A DNA stretch of 64,000 nucleotides from Micromonospora sp. WMMD1128 (GTDB taxonomy: Bacteria > Actinomycetota > Actinomycetes > Mycobacteriales > Micromonosporaceae). Location of the stretch: the NCBI RefSeq assembly GCF_027497235.1, contig NZ_CP114902.1:3733501-3797500 (forward strand), read 5' to 3'. Shown piece after piece: positions 25,319 to 34,200 of the stretch. The notes beneath the pieces were generated by a model. It made no database searches. It saw only the letters and a program-made list of their open reading frames with translations, and had not been told where the DNA came from. Made by a program: the position numbers and the translations under genes. The first letter of the stretch is position 1. Every line of letters starts with the position of its first letter.

Positions 25319-26017
25319 GTGAAGCAGGACCACTCACCTGTGCTGCCTGGTGACGGCGCCACGGACTATGCGCGCTACATGCGACTGGACACGCTGCTCG
25401 ACCTGCAACGGCGTCCGGCCGAGATGATCCACCGCGACGAGTTGCTCTTCCAGGTGGTGCACCAGTCCACCGAGTTGTGGCTGAAGCTCGCCGCCGCCGA
25501 GTTGACCGAGGCGGTCACCCGGCTGCGTGCCGGCGAACTGGCGGCGACCGAGTCGCTGCTGGCCCGGGCGACGCTCGGAATCCGGCTGGTCACCGACCAG
25601 CTGGACATGTTCCGGCACCTGTCCCCGGCCGACTTCCAGGCCATGCAACCGGCTCTGGGCAAGGGATCCGGGGCGGAGTCACCCGGCTGGCGGCAGGTCC
25701 AGGCCGCCAGCCGGCAGCTCGGTCGGGTCTTCGCCGAGCACCTCGAAGCCCAGGGCGTCGAGCCGGCCACGCTGGGCCGGCCAGATCCCGCCGACCCCGT
25801 CCAGCGGCTCGCCGAGGCGCTCATCGAGTGGGACGAACGGGTGTCGCTGTGGCGGACGCGGCACTATCGGGTCGCCCTGCGCGTCGGGGGCCACGATCCC
25901 GGCGGCGCCGAGGCGACGATGCTCGCCAAGCTCGTCGGACACCGCTTCTTCCCGGAACTGTGGCGAGCCCGCCTGAAGCCCGCCGCCGGACCCGAATCAC
26001 CGGCCGGCCACGGTTGA
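25319..26017 (+). CDS. Tryptophan 2,3-dioxygenase-like hemoprotein, short form
   Basis: This 232-residue member of the TDO superfamily shows YARYMRLDTLLDLQ, DELLFQVVHQSTELWLKL, GKGSGAESPGWR and FFPELWRARL. Compared from memory with Xanthomonas TDO, the distal His55 (here His48) and the haem-ligand His240 (His182) are kept. Substrate-binding Tyr113 and Arg117 become Phe106 and Gln110, and the GTGG loop is lost. It is also about 50 residues shorter than bacterial TDOs. It may therefore use a different substrate or serve as a partner subunit. GTG 25319 follows GGAGGG. It is the first gene of an operon with a TDO-like/kynureninase fusion and a methyltransferase. Confidence 0.85.
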   Translation: MKQDHSPVLPGDGATDYARYMRLDTLLDLQRRPAEMIHRDELLFQVVHQSTELWLKLAAAELTEAVTRLRAGELAATESLLARATLGIRLVTDQLDMFRHLSPADFQAMQPALGKGSGAESPGWRQVQAASRQLGRVFAEHLEAQGVEPATLGRPDPADPVQRLAEALIEWDERVSLWRTRHYRVALRVGGHDPGGAEATMLAKLVGHRFFPELWRARLKPAAGPESPAGHG

Positions 26018-26044
26018 CAATCCTCGTTCACCAGTAATTGTCAA
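26014..26044. promoter_or_regulatory. Inverted repeat between TDO-like gene and fusion gene
   Basis: A perfect 8-bp inverted repeat, TTGACAAT (26014-26021) and ATTGTCAA (26037-26044), has a 15-nt spacer and overlaps the stop of the short TDO-like gene. It could be a weak hairpin affecting downstream expression, or an operator. Confidence 0.45.
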
Positions 26045-26063
26045 TTCCTCCTCGCCCACCTGC

Positions 26064-28532
26064 GTGGCGACCGAAATGTCGAGGTGCGGCTTCGTGCGTG
26101 AACTGACGAGTTGGCTGTCCGGCGGCGGTGCCACCGGCAGTTTTCCGTACTCAGCGGTGCTCGCGGAGTTTCACCGAGCCGGTAAACACTTCGTCGAAAA
26201 GGAAGTGCTCGCCCTGCTCGACCAGGCCCGTACCCGGTTCACCGCGCGGGAGCCGCACGCCCGCCTGCTGGGTGACTTCCTCGACGTCGCGCTCGACAAG
26301 TGGGACGGCCGGTACGACTACCGCAGCTACCTGGCGCTGCGACTGCTCCGGCTGCCCGGCGGGGACGACGTCACCGGTGGGGCCGACGCCGGCCGGTCCA
26401 CCGCCCGCCGGGACACCGACCGGCTCCTCGTCCGCCTGGTCGCCGACGCGCTGGCCTTCGAGCTGACCGCCGCCGCCGGCGCCACCGACCTGCTGCCCGA
26501 ACGGCGCCCGAGCCGGGACGTGGTGGCCAAGCGCTACCGGCTCGGCGTACGGGCCGTCTCGCCCGCCCTCGCCCGGCTGGGCATCGCCGCGACGGTCCCC
26601 GGAGGTGCGACGGCGGCGACCCCGGACGAGCTGCGGGCCGTCGCCGCCGACGCCGAACCGGAGGCGGAGCTGATCCTGCGGCTGAGCATGCTGCCGGTGC
26701 ACGTGTCGCACGACGAATACCTGTTCATCCGGGTGCTCCAGTCGTACGAGTGCCTCTTCGCTCAGATCGCCGAGGAGCTGCGCGCCACCGTCGCCGCCCT
26801 GGCCACCGGCCACGCGGGGCGGGCGGCCGATCGGCTGGCGTACGCCCGGGAGTCGCTCACCGCCGCCGGACCGCTCTTCTCGCTGCTGGCCACGATGCAG
26901 CCGGAGGCGTTCCGGACGTTCCGGGAATACACCGCCGGAGCCAGCGCCATCCAGTCCCGCTCCTACAAGCTGATGGAGTCGCTGTGCCGCACACCGGAGG
27001 GGTCGCGGTTGGACTCGGCCGCGTACCGCCAGGTGCCGGAGGTACGCGACCTGGTGCACGCCGGGCAACCGTCGATCGACGACGCGTACCGCACGGCGGT
27101 GCGGAACGGCCTGCTCGCCGCGCCCGACGGCGAACGGGTCGAGCGGGAGATGCGGTCCTTCGCCGCCGCGGTGCTCCAGTGGCGGCGCACGCACCACCGG
27201 CTCGCCACCCGGATGCTCGGCCCCCGGCCCGGCACCGGCTACACGGAGGGTACGCCCTATCTGGCCGCCGCCCGGTCCATCCCGGTCTTCACCTCCGTCG
27301 CCGGCGAAACCCGAACCCCGTCCCCACACCGAGCCGACCGGAGGCAGCCCCGAGTGAGTGCACCGCACCGGAACCTCGACCCCGACACGCCCGAGTGCCT
27401 CGACACCAGCGCGCACGCCGCGCTGCGCGCCGAGTTCCCCCTGCTGAGTACCGGCGTCTACCTGAACAACAACTCGACCGGCGCGGTGCCACGGGGCGCG
27501 GAGCGGGTGCTCACCGGCTACTGGCGGACGCTGCGGAGTTGGCGGGACGAGGTATGGCAGGACTGGCACGTCGGCCTCGACCGGTACGCCGACTCCGTCG
27601 CCGCGTTCATCGGCGCGCCCGCGGGCAGCGTTGTCACCGACGCGAATCTCAGCACGCTGCTCGCCCGGGTCGCGTCCTGTTTCGACTACCGCCCGCCGCG
27701 GAACCGGATCGTCACCACCGACCTGGAGTATCCGACGGTGCCGTTCATCTGGAACGCGTTCCGCCGGTACGGCGCCCGGCTCGACGTGGTCGGCTCCGGC
27801 GGCCCGCGGTTCGACGAGGACGCCGTCGAGGCACGGATCGACGAACGGACGCTGCTGGTGTGCGTCCCGCACGCCAGCTTCTCCTCGGGCGCCACCATCG
27901 ACCTGCCCCGGCTGGTGCGGCGCGCCCACGACGTCGGCGCGCTTGTGGTCGTCGACGCCTTCCAGAGCATCGGGGTCATGCCGCTGGACGTGACCACGCT
28001 CGGCGTCGACGTGGTCCTCGGCGGCGCGCACAAGTGGCTCTGCGGCGTCGGCACCGCCTTCTGCTACGTACGCCCGGATCTGGTGCCGGAACTGGAGCCG
28101 GCGGCGACCGGCTGGCAGGCCGGGGACCGGGCCTTCACGTTCCAACCGTCGACCGGCTGGGCCGACCGGGCCCGACGGTTCGCCGGTGGGACGCCGTTCC
28201 CGCTGACCTCGCTGATCTCCCAGGTCGGCCTGGACCTGCTGGCGAGGGTGGGCGCCGGCGCGATCCGGCGGCACTCGCTCGCCTGCACCGGTCGGATCCT
28301 GGAGCGGGCCGCGGCGGCCGGCATAGACGTGGTCAGCCCGACCGAGCCGCACCGGCGCGGCGGCGTCGTGTGCCTGGACGTCGCCGACGGCGAAGCCGTC
28401 AAACGACGGCTGGTGGCGCGCGACATGGTCTGTAGCTGGCGGGGCTACCTGCGGGTCGGCCCGCACGTCTACAACACCCTCGACGAGATCGACACGTTCA
28501 TGGACGCCCTGGAAGAGGAGCTGAAAAGGTGA
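26064..28532 (+). CDS. Fusion of TDO-like domain and kynureninase-like PLP enzyme
   Basis: This 822-residue protein has two enzyme domains. Residues about 1-405 are TDO-like with an extra N-terminal helical region: VSHDEYLFIRVLQSYECLF, FRTFREYTAGASAIQSRSYK and HHRLATRMLGPRPGTGYTEGTPYL. Haem-ligand His (His377), Arg287 and the GTG loop Thr391 are kept, but the distal His is Leu225. Residues about 445-822 are a fold-type I kynureninase-family PLP enzyme: YLNNNSTGAVP, VDAFQSIGVMPLD and LGGAHKWLCG, with Lys657 as the Schiff base. GTG 26064 has no clear ribosome site; GTG 26094, after GAGG, is an alternative. A second start may lie inside at GTG 27354. Confidence 0.85.
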   Translation: MATEMSRCGFVRELTSWLSGGGATGSFPYSAVLAEFHRAGKHFVEKEVLALLDQARTRFTAREPHARLLGDFLDVALDKWDGRYDYRSYLALRLLRLPGGDDVTGGADAGRSTARRDTDRLLVRLVADALAFELTAAAGATDLLPERRPSRDVVAKRYRLGVRAVSPALARLGIAATVPGGATAATPDELRAVAADAEPEAELILRLSMLPVHVSHDEYLFIRVLQSYECLFAQIAEELRATVAALATGHAGRAADRLAYARESLTAAGPLFSLLATMQPEAFRTFREYTAGASAIQSRSYKLMESLCRTPEGSRLDSAAYRQVPEVRDLVHAGQPSIDDAYRTAVRNGLLAAPDGERVEREMRSFAAAVLQWRRTHHRLATRMLGPRPGTGYTEGTPYLAAARSIPVFTSVAGETRTPSPHRADRRQPRVSAPHRNLDPDTPECLDTSAHAALRAEFPLLSTGVYLNNNSTGAVPRGAERVLTGYWRTLRSWRDEVWQDWHVGLDRYADSVAAFIGAPAGSVVTDANLSTLLARVASCFDYRPPRNRIVTTDLEYPTVPFIWNAFRRYGARLDVVGSGGPRFDEDAVEARIDERTLLVCVPHASFSSGATIDLPRLVRRAHDVGALVVVDAFQSIGVMPLDVTTLGVDVVLGGAHKWLCGVGTAFCYVRPDLVPELEPAATGWQAGDRAFTFQPSTGWADRARRFAGGTPFPLTSLISQVGLDLLARVGAGAIRRHSLACTGRILERAAAAGIDVVSPTEPHRRGGVVCLDVADGEAVKRRLVARDMVCSWRGYLRVGPHVYNTLDEIDTFMDALEEELKR
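27340..27356 (+). promoter_or_regulatory. Internal Shine-Dalgarno and GTG at the fusion joint
   Basis: GGAGG at 27340-27344 is 9 nt before an in-frame GTG (27354, codon 431), exactly at the linker between the TDO-like and kynureninase-like domains. It could give a separate kynureninase of about 391 residues, or it is a relic of the start codon from before the genes fused. Confidence 0.55.
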
Positions 28533-29587
28533 CTGTCACGCTGTCCCCCCGGGCGCTGATGAGTCTGCTCGCCAACGGGCCGAAGGCCATGGACGTGCTG
28601 GAGACCGCGCTCGGCACCGGCCTGCTCGACGCCCTCGATCCCGGGCCGGCGCGCCTCGGTGAGCTGGCCGACCGGTTCGCACTGCGCCCCCTGCGGCTCT
28701 ACAAGTTCCTCGACTGCCTGGAGAGCCTCGGCGTCGTCGAACGCAGTGAGCCGGACGACGACATCACGACGGCCACGTACCGCGCGGTGCCCGGTCTCCG
28801 GGACGCCGTCACGGCGGTCGTCGGCCCCGGCGCCGTCGAACGGGACCGGGACCGTTACCCCTGGCGGCTGCTGCACGGGCGGCTGGCCGAGAGCCTGCGC
28901 GGCGACGTGAGCATGAGCGACGACGACTTCGCCTGGCCTCCGAAGACCGACGCGCAGACCGCCGACTTCGAGCGCAGCATGGCCGTCGGTCTCGGCCCGG
29001 TGATCGAGACGACGCACCGCCACGCCGGCCGGCTGTGGTCGGACCGGTGCCGTCTGCTGGACGTCGGCGGCGGTGACGGCACGCTCGCCGCGCACATCCT
29101 CGACGACGCGCCGGGGCTGCGGGTCGACGTGTTCAACCTGCCGGCGGTGGCGCCGCTGGTGCAGGCCACCGGGACCCGCACCGGGCACGACGCCCGGCTG
29201 GGCTTCGTCGGCGGTGACTTCCTCGCCGAGCCGCTGCCCACCGGCTACGACGCCATGGCGTTCGTCCGGGTGCTGCACGACTGGCCGAACGACGTCGCCC
29301 GCCGGCTGGTCGAGAAGGCGTACGCGGCCCTCGACCCGGGCGGGCTGCTGGTGATCTGCGAGGAGTTCCGCACCCCGGACCGCCTGGCGATGCAGTTCTT
29401 CTGGAGCTACTTCCTGATCGGTGTCGACAGTTGCGTCAGCCGACTGCGGGAGGTCGAGTTCTACACCAGCCTGCTCAAGGAGGTCGGCTTCGACCGGGTG
29501 GCCGTGCTGCCCGGCGGCTGGGAGCTGGCCTGCGGATACAAGCCGGTGGCCGGAGCGCCGGAGCTACGATGCGCCACCGCACCCTGA
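28529..29587 (+). CDS. SAM-dependent methyltransferase (O-methyltransferase family 2 type)
   Basis: This 352-residue enzyme has an N-terminal winged-helix dimerisation domain (about 1-95, GLLDALDPGPARLGELADRFALRPLRLYKFLDCL) and a Rossmann methyltransferase domain with the SAM-binding LDVGGGDG (177-184). A VRVLHDWPNDVARRLVEKAYAALDPGGLLVICEE block follows. Relatives methylate hydroxyls but also the aromatic carbon of 3-hydroxykynurenine or hydroxytyrosine in actinomycin- and saframycin-type pathways. GTG 28529 overlaps the fusion gene stop (GTGA) and follows GGAG. The context suggests it methylates a kynurenine-derived aromatic; this is inference. Confidence 0.87.
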   Translation: MTVTLSPRALMSLLANGPKAMDVLETALGTGLLDALDPGPARLGELADRFALRPLRLYKFLDCLESLGVVERSEPDDDITTATYRAVPGLRDAVTAVVGPGAVERDRDRYPWRLLHGRLAESLRGDVSMSDDDFAWPPKTDAQTADFERSMAVGLGPVIETTHRHAGRLWSDRCRLLDVGGGDGTLAAHILDDAPGLRVDVFNLPAVAPLVQATGTRTGHDARLGFVGGDFLAEPLPTGYDAMAFVRVLHDWPNDVARRLVEKAYAALDPGGLLVICEEFRTPDRLAMQFFWSYFLIGVDSCVSRLREVEFYTSLLKEVGFDRVAVLPGGWELACGYKPVAGAPELRCATAP

Positions 29588-30876
29588 CCGGCCTGGCCGC
29601 GGCTCTCCTGCTCATCTCCGCGTCCGCCGCGGCGCCCGCGCTCGCGGCCGGTCCGGTGCTGACCGCCCGGATCGTGCAGACCTCCGTCTGGAACACCGGA
29701 TACGGTGCCGAGGTCGTCGTCGCTGCGGGTGGGCAGCAGAGCTTCGGCTTCAACGCCGGTGGCTCCGGGCTGCCGTCCGGCTGCACCGTCGACGGACTGC
29801 CGTGTGCCGGCGGTCCCGCGCCCACAAGCCCCATCCCGTCGAGCCCGACGCCGTCGCCCAGCCGGTCGCCCGGTCCGAGCCCTTCACCCACCGAGCCGAC
29901 CGGGACCGTGGTGGACGTCTCGACCGCCGACCAGCTCGACGCCGCCCTGGTGGAAGCCCTGCCCGGGCAGACGATCCGGCTCGCCGCGGGCGAATACCAC
30001 GGCCCGTTCCTCATCCGACGCCCCGGCACCGCCGGCAGGCCGATCACGCTGACCGGGCCGCGGACGGCGGTGCTCGTCAACGACGGACCGTCCGGCGCCG
30101 CACCCCCGTGCCCCGTGCCGACGACCGGCTGGGACCCGGGGTACGGCCTGTGGGTGTTCGCCGCGCCCTACTGGAACCTGACCGGCTTCACCGTCCGGGA
30201 CGCCAAGAAGGGCGTCGTGATCGACGGCTCCCCGCACGTCGTCGTCGACGGTCTGCACGTGCACCACACCGACGAGGAGGGCGTGCACTTCCGCCGTTCC
30301 TCGGCCGACGGGGTCATCCGTGACTCGATCGTCGAACACACCGGCCTGACGCAACCCGGATACGGCGAAGGTGTCTACATCGGCTCCGCCGGATCGAACT
30401 GGGGATGTCACGGCAACTCCGACGGCGTCGACCGCTCCGACCGGGTCCAGGTCATCGGCAACCGGATCGGCCCGTACGTCAGCGCCGAGCACATCGACGT
30501 CAAGGAGGGCACGTTCGACGGCGTCATCCGCGCCAACACGTTCGACGGGCGCGGCATCTCCGGCCGGAACTCCGCCGACTCCTGGGTCGACGTCAAGGGC
30601 ATCGGCTACACCATCGACGACAACACCGGCACGTTCGCCACCCCGGGCACGTTCGCCAACGGGTACGAGACACACAACCCGACCAGCACGCCCGCGTTCG
30701 CGAACGGGTGCGGCAACGTGTGGCGGGCCAACACCGCCGACCTCGGTGGAGTGGGCGCCTACGCGATCCGCGTCACGTCGACGTCGAAGTGCGCCGGCAA
30801 CCCCAACGTCGTGTACGCCTCGAACTCGGTCCGCAACGCCACCGCGGGGTTGACCAACATCGCCGTGACTCCCTGA
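29569..30876 (+). CDS. Secreted right-handed beta-helix protein with truncated CBM2-like module
   Basis: This 435-residue protein has a signal peptide (1-27, ending APALAA), a CBM2-like region of only about 50 residues (about 30-79), a Pro/Ser linker (80-108) and a parallel beta-helix domain (about 112-435). The helix shows FTVRDAKKGVVIDGSPHVVVDGLHVHH, RDSIVEHTG and VQVIGNRIG repeats, as in pectate-lyase-like proteins. Catalytic residues cannot be assigned. ATG 29569 lies inside the end of the methyltransferase gene (19-bp overlap) and follows GGAG. The overlap suggests co-transcription with the kynureninase operon, although its role looks like polysaccharide binding or cleavage. Confidence 0.82.
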   Translation: MRHRTLTGLAAALLLISASAAAPALAAGPVLTARIVQTSVWNTGYGAEVVVAAGGQQSFGFNAGGSGLPSGCTVDGLPCAGGPAPTSPIPSSPTPSPSRSPGPSPSPTEPTGTVVDVSTADQLDAALVEALPGQTIRLAAGEYHGPFLIRRPGTAGRPITLTGPRTAVLVNDGPSGAAPPCPVPTTGWDPGYGLWVFAAPYWNLTGFTVRDAKKGVVIDGSPHVVVDGLHVHHTDEEGVHFRRSSADGVIRDSIVEHTGLTQPGYGEGVYIGSAGSNWGCHGNSDGVDRSDRVQVIGNRIGPYVSAEHIDVKEGTFDGVIRANTFDGRGISGRNSADSWVDVKGIGYTIDDNTGTFATPGTFANGYETHNPTSTPAFANGCGNVWRANTADLGGVGAYAIRVTSTSKCAGNPNVVYASNSVRNATAGLTNIAVTP

Positions 30877-31177
30877 CGCGGGGCGCAGCCAAGGGATCAT
30901 GACCGGCAGTGAACTCCGACCGAGCGCGCAGGCACTGTCGGTGGTCGATCAGCACGTTGCCCGGACGGGGTTTACCGCACCGCGCACGGCGAGGCGCCGG
31001 ACACCATCTCGCATGTGCCGGTGGTGGTCACGTCGCTGTTGCCACAGCAACTGAACTACTTGTTGAAGCCGAACACGTCCGGCCCCGCTCCGTCAGTAGG
31101 AATGACCAGCACGGACGCATGAATCGGCAGGCACAAGGCCGACCCGATCCGGGGCGGGCCGGCCGCGCGCCGCGAGG
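30877..31177. other. Intergenic region with a possible gene remnant
   Basis: About 300 bp lie between convergent genes. On the + strand, an open frame from about 30961 to a TGA at 31120-31122 encodes VYRTAHGEAPDTISHVPVVV followed by TSLLPQQLNYLLKPNTS. It reads like the end of a folded domain but has no start or ribosome site. The right part (from about 31141) shares DNA similarity with 36089-36165. No other gene was seen. Confidence 0.4.
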
Positions 31178-31250
31178 TCAGTTGCTGTTCAGGGCGATGG
31201 CGTGAACGGAGCCGCCGCTGGCCAGCGGTGGCCGCACCCCGCCCAACCGG
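31141..31250. repeat. DNA segment repeated at the esterase 3' end (copy 1)
   Basis: This segment matches two pieces of the esterase region, about 36089-36165 and 36435-36475, with the roughly 270 bp between them missing here. The similarity continues past both stop codons, so it is DNA-level duplication with an internal deletion and not only protein homology. Confidence 0.65.
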
Positions 31251-34200
31251 TGCCTGCGTGTGATCCTTACCAGGGCGGATTCCGACGTTTGCACGCCGGC
31301 AATCGTTGCTGTGACAGTGACCCGCGCATGCCCGGTCCTGGTTGCGGTCAGGACTCCCGCCGAGGTGACGCTCGCCTCGGCGGTGTTGGTGTCCATCGGG
31401 GCGATCTGGTAGCTGTACGTCGCTGTCGGGTTCGGCGGGAACACACTCGCGGACAGCTGCGTCCCCAAGCGGGCCTGGTCGAGCTTGACTGCCCGGTCAC
31501 CGAAGTCGACCAGCGACGTGTAAGCGTTCGGGAACGCCGAGCCGGTGGCGTCCGGTGCGCCGGACGTCACCACGACCGGGAACGTGGTCGACTTGCTCTC
31601 CCCGTTGGCGGTGGCCTTGGCCGTGATCAGGACGGTGCCGGTGGACACGGGCGTGACCGAGCCGCGGGCGTCGACCGTCGCGATCGACGGGTCGGAGGAG
31701 GTGTACTTCACCTTGAGCGCCCGATCGGACAGATTCCAGAACGTCATGTCGTGCTTGGTGACCGACAGTTGGGCGTTGATCCGGTTGTCGGGAGTGTCCA
31801 GGCTCAACTCGGTGGCGTCCGGCTGCGCCGAGACCACCTCGACACCGGCCGTGCGGTGTCCGACCACCCGCACCGTCACCGACTTCAGGTCCGCGTCGGC
31901 CGAGCTCGGACCGGCCAGGATGGTCCAGTCGCCCGTGGGGAACACCTTCTTGTGCTTCACGTTGTCCCAGAACCACAGGTCACCGGCGTCAATGGTGACC
32001 TGTACCGTCTCGGGGGTCCCGGTGATCAGGCCGCTCTTGACGAAACCCTTCAGCTGCTTGAGCGGACGCTGGTTCCCGTCGGCGCCCTTCGGAGCCTTGG
32101 CGTAGACCTCCACGACAGCCTTGCCCGGGCAGTTGGCGACCTGGTTCGACACGGGCACCGAGACCGTCACCGGATCGTCGGGAGTGATCTTCGAGGAGGA
32201 CAGTCTCGGAGTGCCGTAGACGAACGGCGAGTACGACAGACCTTGACCGAACACGTAGTGGGGCGCCGCGCAACCGGGGCCGACCTGGTAGTAGAGGTAC
32301 GTCCGGCCGCACCTGGCGCCCTCCGCCCTGGTCATCCGGTAGTCCTCGATCCCGCGGTCCGGCGCGGCCGCCGGTCCAAGTTGTGCGTCGATGTCGGAGT
32401 ACCAGGTCAGCGGCAGCTTGCCGGAGAAGTTGGCCACCGCGGTACGCCCGTCCTCCAGCGCCACCGCGTCGTTGAACAGCAGCTCGGCCATCGCCCTGCC
32501 CTGATACATGCCGTTGAAGGACGACCAGACGATCGCCCCCACGCTCGGCAGGTCCTTGACCGCGCTGACGTCGACCATGGTCTTGGCCTGGATCCACACC
32601 GCGATCTTCTTGCCGTACTTCTGGGCGAGCGGGGCGATCGAGTCCCGGATCAGCTCGGCCTGCATGCGCGGCATGACGACCGTTGCGCGATCCGTACCCT
32701 CTCCGCCGTCGTTGTTCCGGTGACCGACGACGACCACGACATTGTCGGCCTGTGAGATCTGGTATTCGGCGGTCGCCGCATCCGCGACGGGATCGCAGGG
32801 GCTGCTGGCACACAGAGAGGTGGTGATCGCGGTGCCGCTGGCGTCGAGGACGTCGGGGAACACCGCGAGGTGGCTGGACAGGAACGGCGTGCTGGAGCCC
32901 GCGGTCACGGCCGAGGTGGCCGACCCCGTCCGTCCGGCCAACGCCTGGGCAAAGGTGGTGTTGACAGCCGTGGGCCCGGAGTAGGAACCCGACTGGAACC
33001 TGTTGAGGGCGTCCACATGCCCCAGGGCGACTGTCTTGCCGCTCACAGCGCCCGCGAACGGGAGCGTTCTGGCGTCGTTCTTGAGCAGCACGGGCGCCTC
33101 GAGGGCGGACTCGTGCGCGATCGCACGGTGCGCCGGCGAAGCCAGCTTGACGTCGGGATCGCCGGCCTCCGACAGCGAGTAGGACTCGCTGTTCCACGGT
33201 ACCGAGGCGACGGGATCGAACTCGCCCAACTGGAACCGCGCGGTGAAGGCGCGGACGAGCGCGATGTCGATGTCGGCCTCGCCGACAAAGCCTTGGCTCT
33301 GAGCCGCCGGGAGTCCGCTCGCCGTCGGGTAGTCACCGCCCGAGCAGTCAAGGTCCGTGCCGGCCTTGAGCGCCCAGGCGTTACCGAGGGTCTTGCTGAT
33401 CTGCGTCGCCCCGCCGAGCTGCACGGGCCGCCACGAGTGGCCCGACGTTCCGGTTCCGTGCACGCGGGTGATCGCGTCGCAGTCGGAGACGATGAAGCCG
33501 TCGAAGCCGTACGACCTGCGCAGCATGGTCTCGATGGCGTACCGGCTCGCCGCAGCCGGCGTACCGGGAGTACCGCCGGGGGTGGCATCGTCGCGCGGGC
33601 TCCACAGGGTCGGGTAGCTCGATGCGGACGGGTAGTCCGTGGTGTAGTCCTCCACCACGGAGAAGGCGTTGTAAGCGGCCATCAGCGACCGCGCGCCCGC
33701 CTCGCCGGCCGAGGCCGCGAAGGGCGGCAGGAAATACTCGTGCATCGAACGCTCGGTGATGTTCGACGTGCCGAAGTCACGGTTCGCCTCGGAGTTGTTC
33801 GCCAGATAGTGCTTCGGCGTGGCGACCGCCTGAATGTAGTCGGCCGCCCCGGTGGGTACCGTGTCGGGCCGCGATGCGGTGTCGCCCTGCAGACCGGTCA
33901 CAAAGGCGCCGGCCACCTGGCCTGCCAGGAACGGATCCTCGGTGTAGGACTCGTCCGCCCGCCCCCAGCGGGGATCGCGGTTGAGGTTCTGGTTCGGCGA
34001 CCAATAGGTCAAGCCGTGACAGGCACCACCGGCGGGGTTGGGGTTCGCCACACCCGGCGGGCAGGACGTGTTGTAGGTCACGCGGGCCTCGTCAGCGATA
34101 CCGCCGGCGATCTCCTGGGTGATATCTGAATTCCACGTCGATGCGATCGAGGTGCTCTGCGGATATTGGGTGTAGTTGCCGTTGCCGGGGACGGTCGGGA

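Noticed and set aside
25319..29587. Assignment to the actinomycin-type 4-methyl-3-hydroxyanthranilate pathway
   Set aside because: The TDO, kynureninase and methyltransferase functions fit, but no kynurenine hydroxylase, formamidase or NRPS lies nearby, so naming the product would be a guess.
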